From Rhizomys pruinosus (lineage: Eukaryota > Chordata > Mammalia > Rodentia > Spalacidae): DNA of 64,000 nt. The position numbers were made by a program, and so were the translations under genes. The notes beneath the pieces were generated by a model. It searched no databases and was not told the DNA's origin. It saw only the letters and a program-made list of their open reading frames with translations. This document shows positions 1 to 12,120 of the stretch, piece after piece (within the stretch, counting starts at the first letter, position 1; each line of letters starts with the position of its first letter). The DNA is taken from contig VZQC01004541.1 in assembly GCA_009823505.1 (NCBI GenBank), positions 530,449-594,448 of the forward strand, read 5' to 3'.

Positions 1-212
1 GGGGCAGAGCTGGGAGGAGTTGGGAGGGTTAGGAGGTGGGGGCAGAGCTGGGAGGAGTTGGCAGGGTTAGGAGGTGGGGGCAGAGCTGGGAGGAGGTGGG
101 AGGGTTAGGAGGTGGGGGCAGAGCTGGGAGGAGGTGGGAGGGTTAGGAGGTGGGGGCAGAGCTGGGAGGAGTTGGCAGGGTTAGGAGGTGGGGGCAGAGC
201 TAGGAGGAGTTT
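1..212. repeat. 38-bp minisatellite, right end only
   Basis: Five full copies and one partial copy of a G-rich 38-bp unit beginning ggggcagagctgggagg start at 1, 39, 77, 115, 153 and 191. Copies differ mainly at gttggcagg versus ggtgggagg. The array runs off the left edge of the window, so its full size is unknown. Confidence 0.95.
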
Positions 213-231
213 GGACAATATGGTTCCTGGA

Positions 232-745
232 CAGCTTCAGAAGTCAACCTAACTCATGTGGGAAAAGGCACCTCAACTGGGGAATTTCTTGTATCAGACA
301 AGCCTCTGACCATGTCTGTGAGGCATTTTCTTAATTGATTACTCATGTAGGAAGCCCAATTCAGTGTGGGTGGTGCCACCCCTGGGCTGGTTTTTTGTTG
401 TTGTTGTTGTTGTCGTTGTTTTGGTTTTGTTTTTTGTTGTTTTGGTCTTTTGAGACAGGGTCTCCCTTTAATCTCAGCTGGCTTAGAACTCAGTATGCAG
501 ACTCGCTATGCAGGCCAGGCTGGCCGTTCACAGAGACCTGGGGCCGGCAGTTCTGTATTATGTAAGAAAGCAGGCTGAGCCTGGGCCGAGGGAGCAAGCC
601 AGGAAGCAGGATTCCTCCAGGTTCAGGCCCTGGCTTTCCTCTGTGATGAACTGTGATCAAGACGTAGAAGCCAAATTAACCTTTGCTCCCCAAGTTGGTT
701 TTAGACAGTGTTTTTGTCACAGTAAACTGAGCAAACTAAGACGAT
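232..745 (+). mobile_element. Rodent DNA-transposon-like repeat A, split by a B1
   Basis: The sequence has the landmarks of a common rodent interspersed repeat: a caacct...cacctcaactgggg start, gggtggtgccacccctgggctgg in the middle, and a tail with ctccccaagttggtttt followed by gtcacag. Related copies lie at 1685-1980, 53275-54050 and 58380-58775. It resembles non-autonomous hAT-Charlie-type repeats, but the exact family name is not certain. A B1 at 392-541 interrupts it. Confidence 0.7.
392..541 (-). mobile_element. B1 SINE, antisense, head truncated
   Basis: Antisense B1 signature: a T/GTT-rich tail, then gagacagggtctccc and ggccaggctggcc. The distal (5') half of B1 is missing. It sits inside DNA-transposon-like repeat A. 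Confidence 0.8.
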
Positions 746-960
746 GATCAAAATGCATTTTATGAAGTGCAGAGACTTTAAGTCTCCAAGCCCACACAGG
801 TTCCCTGTTCCAAAGACTAAAGACCTAACCCTGACATGGGCATGATGCCAGCACAAGGTGGTTCCTGCATCTCAAAGGAAGGTGAGGATAAATCACACGT
901 TCATAAACATGTGCAGAGCATTAGCAAAGTGGATCCAAAGATCCTTAAAAACACAATACA

Positions 961-1176
961 GGGGCTGGAGAGATGGTTCAGCAGTTAAGAGCACCAACTG
1001 CTCTTGCAGAGGACCCAGGTTCGATTCCCAGCACCTACATGGCAGCTAAGAACCGTCTTTAACTCCAGTTCCAGGGGAATCCAACGCCCTCCTCTAACCT
1101 CCACGGCATTGCACAACACAGGTGCATCAACCTACATGCAGACAGTACACTCATACACATAAAAAATAATAAATAG
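961..1176 (+). mobile_element. B2-family SINE
   Basis: Full B2/B3-type element from ggggctggagagatgg through the tRNA-like B box (ggttcgattccc) to an A-rich tail. A near-perfect 17-bp target duplication (ttaaaa[a/g]cacaatacag) flanks this copy together with the next one (945-961 and 1400-1416), so the pair arrived together or one landed in the other's tail. Confidence 0.9.
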
Positions 1177-1400
1177 GGCCTAGCAGTTAAGACCACCAAC
1201 TGCTCTTGCAGAGGACCCGGGTTTGATCCTCAGCACCCACATGGCTGCTAAGAACCATCTTTAACTCCAGTTCCAGGGGAATCCAATACCCTTTTCTGAC
1301 CTCTGAGGCATTGCATGACACGGGTGCACCAACCTACATGCAGACAGTACATTCATACACATAAAAAAATAAAATTTAAAAATAATAATAATAAATTTTT
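1177..1400 (+). mobile_element. B2-family SINE, lacking its first ~15 bases
   Basis: It starts at ggcctagcagttaag, without the ggctggagagatgg head, directly after the A-rich tail of the previous B2. It shares the outer target duplication with that copy. Confidence 0.9.
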
Positions 1401-1684
1401 TAAAAGCACAATACAGTGACTTATGTTATCTGTCTTTTACTGTTTTTTTCAACAGTACAAAAATACCCTTCAGCCGACACTAAAGTATTTAACCAAGTAT
1501 TGACCTTTAATTACAGTTGCTGTGCTGGTTTTGATTTTTCTACTTTGTTCCTTGTCTAGTGAAATGTCTGTGCTTCCTAATACAATGTTCTTGTTCTGCA
1601 GGTAGCAGTTTTCCTTCCCGTTGCTGGCCTGCCAAGCAAGTGCCTGGCCCTAGGAATTGACTACATTCTGGGTAGTGTTCTAGG

Positions 1685-1980
1685 TTGATTGCTGTTGCTG
1701 TGATAAAGTACTGTGACAAAGAGCAATTAGGGAAGTGAGGGTTCATTTCAGCTTACAGTTTAAGGTCACAGTCCATCATTTGGGGGAAGTCAAGGCAGGA
1801 ATTCAAGCATCTAGTCACATCACATCCAAGAACAGAGAAGGAATAAACACATCTTTGCCTGCTTGCTTCTCTCTTGAATGGCAAAGCCTAGGGGTGATGC
1901 TGCAATTAACAATAAAGACACCCCCCCCACAGATGTGCCCACAGGCCAACCTAAGCCAGACAGTACTTTTCTCTGTTCCC
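1685..1980 (-). mobile_element. DNA-transposon-like repeat A, antisense
   Basis: Antisense match to the tail and body of repeat A: gttgctgtgataaagtac, then a region with cacagtccatcatttgggggaagtc. It is diverged and abuts repeat B at 1983. Confidence 0.55.
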
Positions 1981-1982
1981 AG

Positions 1983-2320
1983 GTGTGGTGGTTTGAATGA
2001 GAGTGTCATCCATGGGCTTTAAGTATTCGGATATTTTGTCCCCAGTTGGTGGCACTGTTTGGGGAGATCTTAGAAGGTGTGGCCATGCTGGAGGAAATAC
2101 ATCACTGGGGGCAGGCTGAGAGAGCTTAACAAGCCTTCCTAGTCTCCAGAGGCTCTCTCTCCACTTCCTTTGCTCATCAGAGGTTGTGAACTTCGGCTTT
2201 CTGCTCCAGCCCTGGCCACCATGCCTCCCTGACACACTGGACTCAAACTCTTCCTTTTATAATTTCCCTTGGTCATGGTGGTTTTATCACAGCAACAGAA
2301 AAGTGACTAATACACCAGGT
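1983..2320 (+). mobile_element. Rodent DNA-transposon-like repeat B
   Basis: Starts gtgtggtggtttgaatgag and contains agttggtggcactgttt, aggtgtggccatgctgg and cactgggggcaggct. It ends cacagcaacagaaaagtgactaa. A second copy with nearly the same order lies at 28199-28556, and antisense relatives at 42950-43155 and probably around 54725-55490. Confidence 0.75.
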
Positions 2321-3195
2321 CATGTTAGATGGACAGTTGACCCTGACCTGCCCAGGTGTATCACCTGACCACCATTAGTTCCTCATTGTGACTTTTCTAG
2401 TTGTTGAACTTCAGACTCTCATGGAGTGGGGTGCCCCTTGGTGGACTTCAGACTCTCATGAGGTGGGGTACCCCCAGACATTTTTTAATTCTTGTTTGTG
2501 CTCATCTTTAAGAGAGTGGTTCTTCCTAGAGGAATCTCCCAGGAGTCCCTGAGGTGGAGAGGCCACCCTCTGACTGCTGCCCCTGCCTCTGCTCTTGACA
2601 TACGAACCTGGGCTAGCGATTTGCCATGACCACAGCTGACTGACTGGCGATGCCATGACTGAGGTTTGAAGAAATTTTTTCATGTCCATCCTGAACTTCA
2701 GAATGTGACTTTAGTTGGAAATAATATTTCTTCAGTAGGAGATAGTGCTAGAGTAGGCTCCACCTAAGTTCAAAGGGAAGAGCTGAGTCTGCAAGGAAGG
2801 GGAGAATGCAGACTAGAGAAAGCCAAAAGGTCAGGTCGATAACTCACCAAAATTATGTGTGAGGAGAGAGTTAAACCACAGCTCTAGGCAGCCAGCCACA
2901 TATCCAACAAGGAACCAGTAACTATAATATATAATAACACTCAACAGTTCTTAAATACCAAGCAATCCAACTAAGAAAAAGACCAAGACAGGACAAACAT
3001 TTCACCAAAATGAACATACAGACAGAAAGGCCAGCTGTCAAGAAACAAATGAGTTTCCACCACATGTTAGGAGGACTGAACTAAACAAGAGAAACAGCCC
3101 CATGTAGGAGGTGGAAGATTTGGCCACCTCTGTACTGTGGAGTGTAAAATGGAGCTGCTAACCCAACAGCTTCTTACAAAACAAAACCTCCACAG
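2321..3195. other. Stretch without recognised genes
   Basis: No gene or named repeat was recognised. At 2408-2481 there is a two-copy 37-bp direct repeat beginning acttcagactctcatg. The rest looks like unique or very old sequence. Confidence 0.6.
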
Positions 3196-3414
3196 GACCC
3201 ATCCACTGTTATGCTTTTATACTTTACTCCAGAGAGTGAAGACTTGGTCCCACAAACAAACAGCACTTGAAAATGTTCAGAACAGCTCAGTTCACAACAC
3301 AGCAATAGATGAGTGGTATGTTCATGGCATGGTATACTATTTAGCAGTGAGTAAGGATAAATGACTGATGTACAACAACACAAATTTCCAGAGAATTTTA
3401 GTGAGTAACCAAAT
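3196..3414 (+). mobile_element. Old L1 fragment (ORF2 3' end)
   Basis: Diverged but ordered L1 ORF2 C-terminal landmarks: tactccagagagtgaagac, then cacaacacagcaatagatgag, and ggtatactatttagcagtgag. It is too decayed to code. Confidence 0.65.
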
Positions 3415-3442
3415 GATGATAATAATAATAATAATAATAATG
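3415..3442. repeat. (TAA)n microsatellite
   Basis: A run of about nine gat/aat triplets follows the old L1 fragment. Confidence 0.9.
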
Positions 3443-3747
3443 CCAAAAAGTTATGTTGTTTAACTGAGATTGCATTTAATATAAATTATCAAATGACACA
3501 GTTACAGCAGTGGCTGTATATTACACAGGTAGGGTTGGGCTGTGGGCAGTTGAGGTAAGGTCCTGTGTGGCAAGGCCACACTCTGGCCTTTGTACCCAAG
3601 CCCGTAGACCGTGCTGAGGCCATATGAAAGTTCTGGAGGACATTCCTGCTCTGACTGGGTGCCGGCATATGGGCACTGCATCCTTATGATGCTCTCAATG
3701 ACTGTATGAGTGAGTCTAGAATTACCCCAAAATACAGGTAAGTTTGG

Positions 3748-3818
3748 TCTACAGAGCGAGTTACAAGACAGCTGGGGCTACAGGGAGACCCTGTGTCGAA
3801 AAGACCAAAAAAAAAAAA
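3748..3818 (+). mobile_element. B1 SINE, 5' truncated
   Basis: Only the B1 3' third is present: ggtctacagagcgag, then ctggggctacagggagaccc and an A-rich tail of about 12 bases. Confidence 0.85.
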
Positions 3819-3892
3819 TCTGGCCAGTCTGTACTCTGCCCATAACTACAGGGGAAGAACCCATGTTGATATTATTGTCCATAGTATTTGTG

Positions 3893-3907
3893 AAGTCTAG
3901 ATTTTCT
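3893..3907. repeat. Target-site duplication, left copy (outer L1)
   Basis: aagtctagattttct here matches aaatctagattttct at 15316-15330 with one mismatch in 15. The two copies bracket an L1 whose 3' end lies here and whose promoter lies at the other end. Confidence 0.9.
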
Positions 3908-5539
3908 TTTTTTTATGTCAATGTTTTATTGAAGCTCTATGCATTTCATACAAATTAAATTACATTACAAATCAAATCAAGACCTGGGCCCCCCTCTCCA
4001 CCGCCCCCCACCCACCAGAGTTCATGCATTCTGCCAAACATGTTTTTAATCTTTTTCTCAGTCTCAAAATTCTTGATGCAAAAGTTTACTGTTTCAAGCA
4101 GAAGTTCACTGTTTCAGTCAGTTCTTTGACACAGTCTTTTCAGTGGTGTTGGTTGTTGTTGTTGTTGTTGTTGTTATTCCTTCCAATATCCACCACTCCA
4201 AAATATGAACACATGGATGCCACATATTTCATAGGTTCTTAGCATCTTCAACTTGTGATTTTTCTTAATTAGGCTGAAAGCTGTCATGTTTGAAGTCTCC
4301 TCCTTGGCAAGCCCAAACCACCATCAGTTCTGCCCTTCTGTCCCACACTGGAGTTTTCCCTTCCCATGGTCACCAAATGAGCTCCGGTAAACACCACGTC
4401 CTGTCTTTATCTTCCTGTACTGGTCTCCATGATACAACCTGGGTAGTCCAACAATGGCAATCTGTACTCTGAAGAAATGGAAACCCCAGTAGTAGCTCAG
4501 TCCACAAGCTGGATGTCTCAGCAGTTCCCATCTGGAACTAAAGGTTTGGAGGATTCGTGGAGAGACAAGAGTCTTCAGTCCATATTGGAAGGTTGAAAAG
4601 CTGTGTCTTCTCATGGCTTTGAAGGATGGCAAAAGCAATGGCAACCACAGCGTAGCTGCACTTGCCAGTAAGACAGGCAAAACAACTGTGCTCTTTTGCC
4701 TTTTTACTAAGATCTCAAGTTTTAAACCTGAAGTACAATTTCTCAGTACTTACTATTTATTTATTTATGGTTATACTTTCCTTTTGGATGTTTAAGGCCA
4801 CACAGTTAGGACAGATAAACCAAGGTTTTTGTTTTCCCTCAAGGTCAATTGAGGATCCAGTCCTCAAAGGTCATTCAGGTTTATTGGCTTTTCAGTCACC
4901 AGTTCCATCCACTCCAGGAAAAAGTCAGGTTTTGCTAGACCAGGCTTCCCTTTTTGAAGCATGAGCAGACTTTCCTCTTTATTGGCTAGACATTGGCTGA
5001 AGTCCCATTAGTGGATCTCTAAGACCTCCCTGCACAGGAAGACTGGTGACTCACATTTGCAGGACATTTGAAGAGATGCCCCCATGCATAGTCCCCTGGA
5101 TCTTAGTTGACCTCTGAGGGCAAGGAACAAAGTTATCCCTTAAGACTCTTGGACAAATTGGTATGGGCATTAAGTATGGTCGTTAAGCATCCAGAAAGGC
5201 TAAGTTACACCAGTCTGATACTTTTAACTACTTTATAAATTTCAGAAAAGTCTTGCACAAAAGCTCAAGCAGCCTTGTACAAGAAATACTAAGAAGCACT
5301 CCCATAAAATAAATACTGTGGTTAGACATAAGGTCATGACAAACTAGTTTTTTCCACATTCCTTTTATCTTATATTACTCTAAAGTATACATACATATCC
5401 TTCATCCATATACAAAAACTTCCTAACTCTGAAAATAAATGGTAGCTTAATTCTAGGACCAGTTAAGGGATTCACAATAGCAGAGCCCAGTTGTTTTCAG
5501 ATCATGAGGAATATAACATTAACATTGCTCATTTTGCCT
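3908..5539 (-). other. Long 3' UTR of the outer L1
   Basis: The end near 3908-4180 is homologous (reverse complement) to the 3' UTR of the inner L1 at 12190-12340, for example the shared phrase gtcaaagaactg next to gaaacagtgaacttctgct. A (GTT)n run lies at 4148-4175. Between this end and the ORF2 C-terminus at 5540 there are about 1.3 kb (4265-5530) that the inner L1 lacks. No coding signal was seen. Confidence 0.75.
4148..4175. repeat. (GTT)n microsatellite in L1 3' UTR
   Basis: About eight GTT triplets. The corresponding position in the inner L1 is a shorter (CAA)n on its sense strand. Confidence 0.85.
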
Positions 5540-6620
5540 TACAACTAGGTAATTGGCGCTAGCACCCACAGATGAGGGATACCATTTATAATCTGTTTTT
5601 CTGGGACTATGTTACTTCACTTAACATGATATCTTCTAGCTCCATCCATTTACCTGCAAAGTTTATGATGTCATCTTTCTTTACCACTGCATCAAACTCC
5701 ATTGTGTAGATGTACCATATTTTCTCTATCCACTCATCACTTCAGGGGCACTTGGGTTGGTTCCAGCTCTTTGCTATTGTGAAGAGAGCTGCAATAAACA
5801 TGGCTGTGCATGTATCTCTGTGGTAAGAAGAGTCAGGAGTGGTATGTCTGGGTCAGGTGGCAAGCTCACTTTGAGTCTTTGAAGAGTTTTCCCCACTACA
5901 TTTCCATAGTGGCTGTACAAGTTTACATTTCCACCAGCAGTGGATGAGTGTTCCCCTTTCCTCACAACCTTTCCAGCACTTGGTATCATTTGTTTTCTTG
6001 ATCCTAGCCAGTCTTATTGAAGTGAGATGATATCTTAAAGTGGTTTTAACCTGCATTTCCTTAATTATTAGCGATGTTGAACACTTTTAAGATGTTTCTC
6101 AGCCATCTCTAATTCCTCACTTGTGAAGTCTCTTCAGATCTTTGCTCCAACTTTGAGTGAGTCATTTGTTTTCTTTTTTCTTTGCTTTTTGAGTAGTTTA
6201 TATAGTCTGGAAATCAATGCTTTGTCAGATGTATCTTCAGTGAAGGTTTCCTCCCACTCTGTGAGATTTCTCTTCACTTCCTTGATTGTTTCATTTGATG
6301 TACAGAAGTTTTGAGTTTAATGAGGTCCCATTTGTCAATTGTCGATCTTATTTCTTGTGCAGCTGCTGTCTAATTTAAGAAGTCTTTTCCTACGCCTATG
6401 TCTTGTAGGCTGCTGTCAACTTTTTCTTCTATCACCTTCAGAGTTTGGGGTTTCACATTGAGGTATTTGATCCATCTGGAGTTGACTTTTGTACAGGGCG
6501 AGAGGTAGGGGTTTAACTTCATTCTTCTACAAGTGGTGATCCAGTTTTGCCAACACCACTTACTGAAGATGCTGTCTTTCCTCCATTATGTCTTCTTGGC
6601 ACCCTTGTCAAATATGAGGT
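5540..6620 (-). pseudogene. L1 ORF2 C-terminal remnant (outer L1)
   Basis: The minus strand encodes the C-terminal part of L1 ORF2, the protein that nicks the target and reverse-transcribes L1 RNA. The longest open piece (6056-5853) keeps the ORF2 cysteine-rich motif C-x3-C-x7-H-x4-C (CWKGC...HCWWKC). Stop codons lie on both sides. The reading stops at 6620 because the inner L1 inserted there; the continuation is at 12407. Confidence 0.85.
6610..6620. repeat. Target-site duplication, left copy (inner L1)
   Basis: aaatatgaggt here and aaatatgagct at 12396-12406 flank the plus-strand L1. Both correspond to one site in the interrupted L1 ORF2; the inner L1's own ORF2 carries the same site near 11058. 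Confidence 0.85.
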
Positions 6621-6623
6621 GGG

Positions 6624-7018
6624 GAGATCTCCTGAGACCAGCAGAAGTGCAGGAAGGCAGGTAGGATCTGGGTGCTTCAGCAAGGCTGATTATTGATTGA
6701 CTTAACCTAGTCAATCTGTTAATCCAGTTGTCTTTGGCTTAATTGGCTTTTATGACTGTGGGGGCGGAGTTATCATCCCAGCTGGTATTAAAGGTAGGGT
6801 TGTGTGAGTCTTGAGATCTGAGATCTCCTGAGACCAGCTGAAGTGCAGGAAGGTAGATAGGAAATGGGTGCTTCAGCAAGGCTGATTGTTGATTGACTTA
6901 ACCTAGTTAATCCGTTAATCCAGTTGTCTTTGGCTTAATTGGCTTTTGTGGCTGTGGGGGCAGAGTTATCCTCCCAGCTGGTATTAAAGGTAGGATTGTG
7001 TGAGTCTTGAGATCTGAG
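6624..7018 (+). promoter_or_regulatory. L1 5' promoter: two 196-bp monomers
   Basis: A unit beginning gagatctcctgagaccagc starts at 6624 and 6820, and a third start (gagatatcctgagac) is at 7016, giving an exact 196-bp period. Each unit contains a G-rich gtgggggc[g/a]gagtta segment and a TATA-less gctggtattaaaggtagg stretch. Tandem 5' monomers are the usual internal promoter of muroid L1s; activity here is inferred. Confidence 0.85.
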
Positions 7019-7224
7019 ATATCCTGAGACACACGCCCCCCCCCCGCCAACTGGGATTACAAAGGCATCTGAAGGAGGCAAGCAAAGCAAGCCTTCAACG
7101 CAGTGAAGAGGCATTTAGGACTCACATTGGAATCCAGGCAAGGAGAAGCCCATATGCCAGGAACACTAAGAAGAGACAACATGGGAAAGGGGCAGGATAA
7201 TCCCGCACCAAGTCTACCAACCCT

Positions 7225-7923
7225 ATGGAAGATTCCTACAGTGGGATCCCTCTGGGGATGCCCCAGGACACAGATATCAGAAACACAATTGGGAACATAC
7301 TTAAAGAACTACAAGATTATAAAGAGCAAATCAAAGAACTGAGAAAAGAGAAGGAAGAACTCAAGAAGGACCTAGAGAGAGAGAATGACAAACTCAGGAA
7401 GGAAGTAGAAACACTGAAAAGATCCCATGCTGAAAAAGATAAGGAAACCAACCAGCGAAGCAAAGAGCTACAGGAAGAGATTGAGAAGCTCCAAAAAGAA
7501 GTAGAAATTCTAAAGAAATCAGAAGAGGAAATGAAAAAGGAAATAAAACACTCATCCAATCAAGAGGAAAGGAGTGAAAAAAGCCTCAGAAGCAGAATGG
7601 AGGAAGCAGAACAAAGAATATCAGACCTGGAGGACAACACAGAACAACTAAAAACCTCAAGGAAAGATTATGAAAAATTTAAAAATACACAAAAATGGAA
7701 CAACCAGGAGCTGTGGGACACTATGAAAAGATCAAACCTCCGCATCATAGGAATAGAGGAAGGAGAAGAATCCCAAGAGAAAGGTATTGATCAGATCTTC
7801 AACAGAATAATAGATGAAAACTTCCCCAAACTAAAAAAAGACAAAACAATACAAAATACAAGAAGCAATAGAACTCCAACAGACAAGATCAGAAAAGAAA
7901 AGTTTCCAACCACATCAAGCTAA
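7225..7923 (+). pseudogene. L1 ORF1 remnant (232 codons open)
   Basis: L1 ORF1 encodes an RNA-binding trimeric chaperone that coats L1 RNA. This frame opens at an ATG (MEDSYSGIPLG) and runs 232 codons. Residues about 22-150 form a heptad-rich K/E coiled coil (for example KELRKEKEELKKDL and MEEAEQRISDLED). The RRM starts at about 168 (KRSNLRIIGIEEGEE) and continues through the QIFNRIIDENFPKLKK segment. Rodent ORF1 proteins are usually about 350-370 residues. Here a frame change near residue 225 ends the protein early, and sequence resembling the end of the C-terminal domain (cattcccagtgttaaagg, then gccaaccccagttactatt) continues out of frame to about 8125. The start is supported by position and by the matching region in the outer L1, where the ATG is a GTG. 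Confidence 0.9.
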
Positions 7924-8049
7924 AATGCAGACACCCAAAACAAAGACCAAAATCTTTACAAGACACAGGAAAAACAACAAGTGACCTAGAAGGCGGGAAA
8001 CCTAGCAGATGTGTTTTACAACTGACTTCTCAAGCAAACTATGAAAGCA

Positions 8050-11000
8050 AGAAGAACCTGACCAAAGCATTCCCAGTGTTAAAGGACAATAGATGCCAAC
8101 CCCAGTTACTATTACCCCAGCAAAATGTCAATATAGTGAGTTGAAGGAGTAGAAAAAACATCCATGACATAAACAAGTTGAAAGGAAGACATGGACCAGA
8201 AACAACCCTTCAGAGCAGACTTGAAGCAATTCAAGGAAGAAGAAAGGACAACAACACCGCAGGCACTATAAAAGAAACAATAAAGATAAATGCAGAAGGA
8301 GAAACATAAACCCAAACCAATTGGACAATGAAGCAAAAGGAAGCAACACAAAACCTATCATTCATAACATAAATATGTAAGGGCAAACTGCCCCAATCAT
8401 AAGACCGTAGACTGGTAGATTGGATTAGGAAACAGAATCCATTATATGCTGTCTACAAGAAACACATCTACCTTCAAGGACAGACACTACCTAAAGTGAA
8501 AGGAGGAAAAAAAATATTCCAAGCAAATGGTACAAAAAAGAAAAACGTAAAAGTGTGCCTAATTTTAATATCAGACAAATATACTTCAAAGTTAACAAGA
8601 AATCAGAAGAGAAAAAGAAGGCCATTAAATTCTAAAAGGAACAATTCACCAACAGAATTCACAATTATCAATTTTAATGCACCAAACTTATAAAAAACAA
8701 TTCTCCGGCCACAAAGTCACACACTAACCCCAGTACCTCATAGTAGGATATTTCAATACCCCACTGGAGTCCTTTGGATAGGTTCCACAGAGACAAAGAA
8801 TAACAATGAGACATCTAACTGAACGATATGTACACCCAATGGACCTTCATAACTCCTACAGGAATATCACCTAAAACCAGAGAATATCCTTTCTATCATG
8901 TGAGCACCCGCATGGAACAGTAGAACCATCAAATCACACCACAACAGACACAGAAAAACCTCCCAATACAAAAAGATTCAAATAATTTCATGGCATTCTT
9001 CCAGAACCCCTTGCAATAAAGCTCAACCAACACCAGGAAAGCCCTACTGCCTACAAGCACACACAAGGGACTAAACAACCAACTCTTGAATATGAATGGG
9101 TCAAGGAAACGATAAAGAAAGAATAAAAGCATTCCTGGAACTGATAGGACAATGGACATCACACCAACAAACCTATGGGATACTTTTAAAGCAGTCTAAG
9201 AGGGAATTATAGCCCTGGGTGTCCTATCCCATTAGAAAACAGAAGAGGCACAAGTGAGGATCTAACACTACAGCTAAAAACACTTGAGAGGCAAAACAAA
9301 CAGATGAACCCTAAACGCAACTAGACGGGAGAAATAATGAAACATCAGAGAGAGATCTAATGAAATAGAACTAAGAAAACAATACAGAAAATCATGAACC
9401 AAAAGTTGGTTCTTTGAAAACTAAAACAGAATAGACAGACCTCTAGCCTCCATTAACCAAAGAGAAGGGAACAACTCCAATCAATCCATGGATGAAAAGG
9501 AAAATCACAAAACAGACCAAGGAAAGTCCAGAAATCATAAGGGATAACTTCAAAAACCTATACTGCTACCAATGGTTGAAACTTAGAAGAATGTGATATA
9601 GTGAAATCTGGGAATTCACCAACTTGTCAACCAAATTAACCAAGAGTATCACGTCTTAAACAGACCTATATTTTAGAAAGAAATTGAAGATGTAATAAGA
9701 ACTCCGAGGATACACTAAAAAAAAAACCCCAAGGCCCAGATGTTTCATGGCAGAATTCTCATAAAACATTTCAAAAAGACCTGAAACTGTTTAAAAGGAT
9801 AAAATAGAAGGGAATTCTCCCAAATTCCTTCTATGAAGGCGAGCGTCGCACTCTATTCCAAAACCAGGCAAAGATACAACTAAAAAGGATAATTATGTAG
9901 ACCCATCTCCTCATGGAACACAGATGCAAATATTTAAACAGGATACTGCAAATCACATACAGACCCACATCAAAGAAGATCATCCAATCATGACCAGTTG
10001 GATCATACCAGAGTTAGGCATGGTTCAACATATGAAACTCACTATAAACATCATCAAACACATACGGAATACAAGACAAACAACCACACCACATTATGCA
10101 CTTCATGAGGCTGAAGAGCCTTTGACAAATTATCCAGCATCCCTTCATGCTCAACAGTCCTAGAAGGAATTGGATCGGAGGGAACCATTCCTCAATGTCG
10201 TCAAAGCCATTAACAGGAAACCACCAGCCAATATTCTTCCTAAATGGGGAAATGAACAGAAACATTCCTTTTAAAGGGAGGAACTCAGAAGGCTGCCCCT
10301 GTCAGCACTCCTTCTTCATATAGTTGCTTGAAACACTTGCTAGAGGAATACAGGCAAGAAAGGAAATTAAAGGGTACAAATTGGAAAAGAGAAGTCAAGC
10401 TATCCTATTGCTGATGATATAATGTTTACTTAAGGGATGCTACAAAACTCCACTAGAAAAACTCCTAGAAACGTATTAACAGGCTACGCAAAGTGGCAGG
10501 ATTACAAAATAACGTAAAAAAATTAATGGCCTTCTTTACACCAAGAACAAGCAAGAATTAAAGAGACCTTCCCACTCCACAATAGCCTCAAAAACAATAA
10601 AAATACCTAGGAACAAACCTAACCAAAGACACCAAATATCTCTACAATAAAAAATTTAAACCCTTAAAGAAAGAAATTGAAGAAGACATCAGAATATGGG
10701 AAAAAAAAAAACTCCCATTCTCCTGGATTGGGAAAATTAACATTGTAAAAATTTCCATTCTGCCGAAACTCTTGTATAGATTTAATACAATTCCAATCAA
10801 AATCCCCAAGAGTTTCTTCACAGCCTTAGGAAAAAAAGTCCTTAAATTCATTTGGAAAAACAAAAGACACTGAATAGCCAAAACAAGCCTGAGCAAAAGA
10901 GCTACACAGGGAAGATCTCTATACCAGACTTCAAACTATACTACAGGGCTATATTCATAAAAACAGCCTGGTACTGGACCAAAACAGACCTGTTGACCAA

Positions 11001-12120
11001 TGGAACAAAACCGAAGATCCAAACCTGAGCACATACAATTTCAGCCATCTCATATTTGACAAGGGGGCCAAGAAGACACAATGGAGAAAAGACAGCATCT
11101 TCAGCAAGTGGTTTTGGCAAAACTGGATCACCACTTTTAGAAGAATGAAATTAAACCCCTACCTCTCGCCCTATACAAAAGTCAACTCCAGGTGGATCAA
11201 GGACCTCAACGTGAAACCCCAAACTCTGAAGGCAATAGAAGAAAAAGTTGGCAACAGACTACAAGACATAGGTGTAGGAAAAGACTTCCTAAATCAGACA
11301 GCAGCTGTGCAAGAATTAAGGTCATCAATTGACAAATGGGACCTCATTAATTAACTCAAAAGCTTCTGTACACCAAAGCAAAACAATCAGGAAGTGAAGG
11401 AAATCCCACAGAGTAGGAGGAAACCTTCACCGCAGAAACATCTGACAAAGCATATTTCCAGAATATAATACTCAAGAAACAAGAAAGAAAACAAATGACC
11501 CACTAAATAGATGGAGCAAAGAGCTGAACAGAGACTTCACAAGTGAGGAATTAGAGATGTCTGAGAAACACCTTAAGAAGTGTTCAACTCACTAATATTA
11601 AGGAAATGCAAATCAAAACACTTTAAGATATCATCTTACTCCAATAAGACTGGCTAGGATCAAGAAAACAAATGATACCAAGTGCTGGAGAGGTTGTGGG
11701 GAAAGGGGAACACTCATCTACTGCTGGTGGGAATGTAAACTCGTGCAGCCACTATGGAAAGCAGTGTGGAGAACCTTGGAAGACTTGGAATGAACTTGCA
11801 CCTGACCCAGCCATACCACCTGGGCATGTACCCTCAAGACTCACCCCACCGCGAGAGATACATGCACAGCCATGTTATTCAGCTCTCTTCACAATAGCAA
11901 GGAGCTGAACCAACCCAAATGCCCCTCAACTGATGTGTGGATAGAGAAAATGTGGTACATCTACACAATGGAGTTCTATGCAGCAGAAAGATGACATCAT
12001 GAGCTTTGCAGGAGAAAATGGCGGAGCTAGAGGACATCATGCTGAGTGAAGTAGTAACACAGTCCCAGAAAACAAACGATGAATGGTATCCCTCATCTAT
12101 GGATGCTAGTGCCAATTACC
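8050..12120 (+). pseudogene. L1 ORF2 remnant (inner L1)
   Basis: The endonuclease/reverse-transcriptase ORF of the inner L1 is recognisable across its length but has many stops and indels. Landmarks include the EN-region phrase near 8460 (acacatctaccttcaaggac), late ORF2 at 10560-11050, and the C-terminal cysteine region near 11685-11750. The longest open pieces are about 70-85 codons. An enzyme cannot be made from it. Confidence 0.88.

Noticed and set aside
7225..7923. Functional L1 ORF1 protein
   Set aside because: The frame breaks in the RNA-recognition domain and lacks the normal C-terminal domain in frame.
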